Origin: Bacteroidota bacterium
GTDB taxonomy: Bacteria; Bacteroidota; Ignavibacteria; Ignavibacteriales; Ignavibacteriaceae
NCBI GenBank assembly: GCA_021790055.1
Contig: JAJYIL010000161.1
Location: 1 to 6,843, forward strand
Length of the DNA: 6,843 nucleotides
Direction: 5' to 3'
Both the position numbers and the translations under genes were made by a program. Below the pieces are notes generated by a model. That model was not told the origin of the DNA, did no database searches, and saw only the letters and a list, made by a program, of their open reading frames with translations. This document shows, piece after piece, positions 4,731 to 6,843 of the stretch (its first letter is position 1; every line of letters starts with the position of its first letter).

Positions 4731-5471
4731 ATGTCAGGTCATTCTAAATGGGCAACCACCAAGAGGAAGAAAGCTGCAATCGACGCTAAGCGCGGTAAGG
4801 CTTTCACCAAGATAATTAAGGAAATAACAATTGCCGCTCGAGAAGGAGGCGGCGATCCGGCAGGCAATCCTCGTCTAAGACTTGCGATCGATAATGCAAA
4901 AGCTGTTAACATGCCGGCAGACAACATCGACCGTGCGATTAAAAAAGCTACCGGTGAGCTCGAAGGCGCTCAATACCATGAGCTTACTTACGAAGGCTAC
5001 GGTCCGGCTGGCATTGCTCTTATGGTTGAGGTAGCAACCGATAACAAAAACAGAACCGTTGCAGAAGTAAGGCATCTCTTCAGCAAAGGCAGCGGAAGAC
5101 TTGCAGAGAATGGTGCGGTTGCTTACTTATTTGATAAGAAAGGCGTTATTACTTTTCCTAAACAAGGCAAGAGCGAAGACGAAGTAATGGAAATTATTCT
5201 CGATGCAGGCGCCGAAGACTTGCAGACGGAAGATGAATATTTTGTTGTTCAGGCACCGGTAGAATCATTTGAAGCGGTTAGAAAAGCACTGCTCGATAAA
5301 AAACTTACAATCGAAAATGCCTCTCTTCAGTGGATAGCAAAAAATTATATCACTGTTACAGGCGAAGATGCAGAAAAGGTTGCCAAGCTGCTTGAGTCGC
5401 TTGAAGATTCGGATGACGTTCAAAACGTATTTTCCAATGCCGACATTGATGAATCATCAATGCAAGCTTAA
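4731..5471 (+). CDS. yebC: YebC/PmpR family protein (TACO1-related)
   Basis: This is a full-length, 246-residue YebC family protein, the same length as E. coli YebC. The hallmark N-terminus MSGHSKWATTKRKKAAIDAKRGK confirms the start. Further family blocks are AREGGGDPAGNPRLR (36-50), YEGYGP (87-92) and DNKNRT (104-109). The acidic C-terminus, LLESLEDSDDVQNVFSNADI, is also typical. The family was long called a transcriptional regulator (PmpR in Pseudomonas represses quorum-sensing genes). The mitochondrial relative TACO1 activates translation, and more recent work points to a role at the ribosome, so the DNA-binding label is uncertain. It lies 11 nt after recJ and 9 nt before ruvC. The yebC-ruvC pairing is widespread in bacteria, although no direct role in recombination is proven. 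Confidence 0.97.
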   Translation: MSGHSKWATTKRKKAAIDAKRGKAFTKIIKEITIAAREGGGDPAGNPRLRLAIDNAKAVNMPADNIDRAIKKATGELEGAQYHELTYEGYGPAGIALMVEVATDNKNRTVAEVRHLFSKGSGRLAENGAVAYLFDKKGVITFPKQGKSEDEVMEIILDAGAEDLQTEDEYFVVQAPVESFEAVRKALLDKKLTIENASLQWIAKNYITVTGEDAEKVAKLLESLEDSDDVQNVFSNADIDESSMQA

Positions 5472-5480
5472 ATTAGATAA

Positions 5481-6017
5481 ATGATTATTCTCGGCATCGA
5501 TCCGGGGACGATTTTTACCGGCTTCGGAATTATTAAGCATGATAGGAACAGCTTTGTTTGTGTAGAACATGGTTTAGTAAGGCTTCCTGCTTCAAAGCCT
5601 TTGCCACAGAAGCTGGAAATAATTTATGATGAGCTCGACAAGCTGATTAAGCTCTACAAGCCTGATGAATTTGCAATTGAAACGGCTTTCTATGGTAAGA
5701 ATGTTCAGTCGGCAATGAAGATCGGTTATGCGCGAGGCGTTTCAATTCTGGCGGCAGTGCACAACAAAGTTCCGGCAAACGAATACTCGCCGCGTGAAAT
5801 TAAAAAGTCGGTTGTCGGAACCGGAGCTGCCTCAAAAGAACAAGTGAATTATATGATTAAAAAAATTCTTGAGATCAAAAGCGGCAAAATGCGCTTTGAT
5901 GAGAGTGATGCTCTTGCCGTAGCGCTTTGCCATGCCTTTAGAATGAGAACGCCGGTAAAGAAAAGCAAGAATTGGAAATCGTTCGTTGAAATGTTTCCTG
6001 AGAGAGTAATAGGTTGA
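5481..6017 (+). CDS. ruvC: Holliday junction resolvase RuvC
   Basis: RuvC is a dimeric, metal-dependent endonuclease that cuts Holliday junctions symmetrically to finish homologous recombination, acting with RuvA and RuvB. The 178 residues have the RNase H-like fold with all four catalytic acids visible: Asp7 (GIDPGT), Glu67 (FAIETAFYGKN), and Asp140 and Asp143 (FDESDALAVALCHAF). They correspond to E. coli Asp7, Glu66, Asp138 and Asp141. YSPREIKKSVVGTGAASKEQV at 102-122 is the conserved DNA-contacting segment. ATG 5481 gives the standard MIILGIDPGT start. No clear Shine-Dalgarno precedes it, and it begins 9 nt after yebC, so translational coupling is likely. The C-terminal 20 residues are a basic, family-variable tail. 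Confidence 0.97.
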   Translation: MIILGIDPGTIFTGFGIIKHDRNSFVCVEHGLVRLPASKPLPQKLEIIYDELDKLIKLYKPDEFAIETAFYGKNVQSAMKIGYARGVSILAAVHNKVPANEYSPREIKKSVVGTGAASKEQVNYMIKKILEIKSGKMRFDESDALAVALCHAFRMRTPVKKSKNWKSFVEMFPERVIG

Positions 6018-6018
6018 T

Positions 6019-6603
6019 ATGATTGGCTATCTAAAAGGAAAGGTTATTTCTTCCAAGCCGACAAATATTCTGCTTGATGTAAACGGCGTTGGCTACTCGG
6101 TTAATATTTCTATAAATACTTACGAGAAGATTTCCGGGGAAGAATCGGTCTCGCTCTTTATTCACACTAATGTAAGGGAAGATGCAATTACTCTTTTCGG
6201 ATTTTCTACCGAAAGCGAGAAAGAAATGTTCGAGCTGCTTATTTCGGTAAATGGAATAGGTCCTAAAATTGCGCTTAGCATTCTTTCGGGAATTAAGATA
6301 GATGATTTGAAAAGAGCAATTCAGTCTGCTGATATTTCCAGGATAGTTGCAGTGCCCGGCATAGGCAGAAAGACAGCCGAGAGGCTTGTACTTGAGCTTC
6401 GCGTAAAGGTTGAGCAAGTCCAGGAAGAAGGCGGTGCAGAGATTCCATTCAGCATAAAAAATGAAGCTGTTGCGGCGCTTACTACGCTTGGCTACAATTC
6501 TAAAATTGCAGAGAAGGTTGTCAGGGATATTGTAACTCAAGAGCCAAATGCAGCAATTGAGGAGTTGATTAAGAAATCTTTGAGTGCATTGAATAAAGGG
6601 TAA
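6019..6603 (+). CDS. ruvA: Holliday junction branch migration protein RuvA
   Basis: RuvA tetramers hold the Holliday junction in an open square and load the RuvB motor for branch migration. The 194 residues show all three domains: an N-terminal OB fold (about 1-63, MIGYLKGKV...VNGVGYSVNI...EDAITLFGF), two helix-hairpin-helix motifs (VNGIGPKIALSILSG at 77-91 and VPGIGRKTAERLVLEL at 112-127), and a flexible linker (about 130-147). Domain III, the RuvB-contacting three-helix bundle (148-194), includes EAVAALTTLGYNSKIAEKVV. Length is normal (E. coli 203). The start is one base after the ruvC stop (TGA T ATG), so translation is almost certainly coupled, and no strong Shine-Dalgarno is needed or seen. 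ruvB does not follow; the next gene is convergent. Confidence 0.97.
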   Translation: MIGYLKGKVISSKPTNILLDVNGVGYSVNISINTYEKISGEESVSLFIHTNVREDAITLFGFSTESEKEMFELLISVNGIGPKIALSILSGIKIDDLKRAIQSADISRIVAVPGIGRKTAERLVLELRVKVEQVQEEGGAEIPFSIKNEAVAALTTLGYNSKIAEKVVRDIVTQEPNAAIEELIKKSLSALNKG

Positions 6604-6662
6604 TCCAATCATACATTCTCAATTCTGCCCTCAGATGTTCATCATTTGCTTTTATCTTGAAT

Positions 6663-6711
6663 AAAGAATTCAGAATATTTGAATTGCGAACTCTGAACAG
6701 CTGAATTCTTT
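6663..6711. repeat. Inverted repeat between convergent genes, possible bidirectional terminator
   Basis: AAAGAATTCAG (6663-6673) and CTGAATTCTTT (6701-6711) are perfect 11-bp inverted copies around a 27-nt loop. The right arm continues into TTAG and the left arm is preceded by an AT-rich stretch. The position between the ends of ruvA and the - strand gene fits a shared terminator, but the stem is AT-rich, the loop is long and there is no good T-tract. Its words resemble the palindrome at 2119-2176, so it may be a member of the same repeat class. Confidence 0.5.
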
Positions 6712-6746
6712 TAGAAAATGAAAATACCTCTTATATAGAAAACCGG

Positions 6747-6843
6747 TCACTTGACAGAACAGATTAAATCCGTCAAGCCGCTGATTTCAGCGTGGAGCTT
6801 ATCTCCCTTTTCAACCTTGCTCACTCCCTTCGGTGTGCCCGTA
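6747..6843 (-). CDS. Fumarylacetoacetate hydrolase (FAH) family protein, C-terminal end only (partial)
   Basis: Read on the - strand from the window edge, 31 residues precede a TGA (6747-6749). They begin TGTPKGVSKVEKGDKLHAEI and end in GLTDLICSVK. The TGTP-x-GV block, the GD spaced by a short linker, and the x-x-E-I-x-G-L-x-x-L ending are the signature C-terminus of FAH-fold enzymes such as acylpyruvases and 5-carboxymethyl-2-hydroxymuconate hydrolase/isomerases. These cleave C-C bonds in beta-diketo acids with a metal ion. The catalytic metal site lies outside the window, so the exact substrate cannot be given. The gene runs convergent to ruvA with a 143-nt spacer and is not part of the recombination cluster. 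Confidence 0.85.
   Translation of the reverse strand, partial: TGTPKGVSKVEKGDKLHAEISGLTDLICSVK

Noticed and set aside
6031..6612. Long 193-codon open frame on the - strand opposite ruvA
   Set aside because: It mirrors ruvA, an unmistakable full-length gene. The peptide is rich in Asn, Arg, Cys and Tyr with no recognisable domain, which is typical of an antisense shadow.

Overview
This is a core-genome segment from a moderately AT-rich bacterium. All complete genes lie on the + strand, with one partial gene entering from the right on the - strand. The likely source is the Bacteroidota/Chlorobi/Ignavibacteriota side of the tree, and Ignavibacteriota-like is my best guess (moderate to low confidence). 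The reasons are weak or missing Shine-Dalgarno sequences before several genes, AT-rich intergenic DNA full of imperfect palindromes, a TAnnTTTG-type promoter-like box upstream of rnpB, and the combination of a long Nif3 protein with a coiled-coil zinc-ribbon protein. No phage, plasmid, CRISPR, toxin or transposase gene is visible.

Layout. Positions 1-150 hold what may be the last codons of an upstream gene and a strong intrinsic terminator (114-148). Positions 152-2013 hold a two-gene unit: a Nif3/YqfO-type dinuclear-metal protein and, 20 nt later, a coiled-coil C4 zinc-ribbon protein (DUF164/CT398 type) that starts with TTG behind a good ribosome binding site. Positions 2014-2417 are non-coding and rich in inverted repeats: an 8-bp hairpin, a roughly 58-nt imperfect palindrome, and a stretch with three copies of a 9-mer that can form two mutually exclusive hairpins. 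Positions 2418-2951 are the RNase P RNA gene (rnpB). It is recognised from its conserved regions and a 16-bp P1 helix, and it is unusually long (about 530 nt). Positions 3004-6603 hold recJ, yebC/pmpR, ruvC and ruvA in one tightly packed co-directional cluster. Positions 6604-6746 are a convergent intergenic spacer with an 11-bp inverted repeat, followed by the C-terminus of a fumarylacetoacetate hydrolase family protein on the - strand.

How the genes work together. RecJ (5'-3' single-strand exonuclease), RuvC (Holliday junction resolvase) and RuvA (junction-binding subunit of the branch-migration motor) are steps of one recombinational repair route. YebC sits between them as it does in many bacteria. 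RuvB, the motor ATPase, is not in the window, and the cluster ends after ruvA. RNase P RNA lies just upstream of recJ but is functionally separate (tRNA 5' maturation).

The most unusual feature is the RNase P RNA. At least six of its peripheral hairpins are built from the same short word, (T)CCCG[A/G]T paired with ATCGGG(A), as if one small palindromic element had been copied into, or had replaced, the tips of variable helices. Other points worth checking are the Nif3 start codon directly against a terminator T-tract, a 15-codon out-of-frame reading frame with the best ribosome binding site at the recJ start, and the structured 2197-2292 stretch upstream of rnpB.
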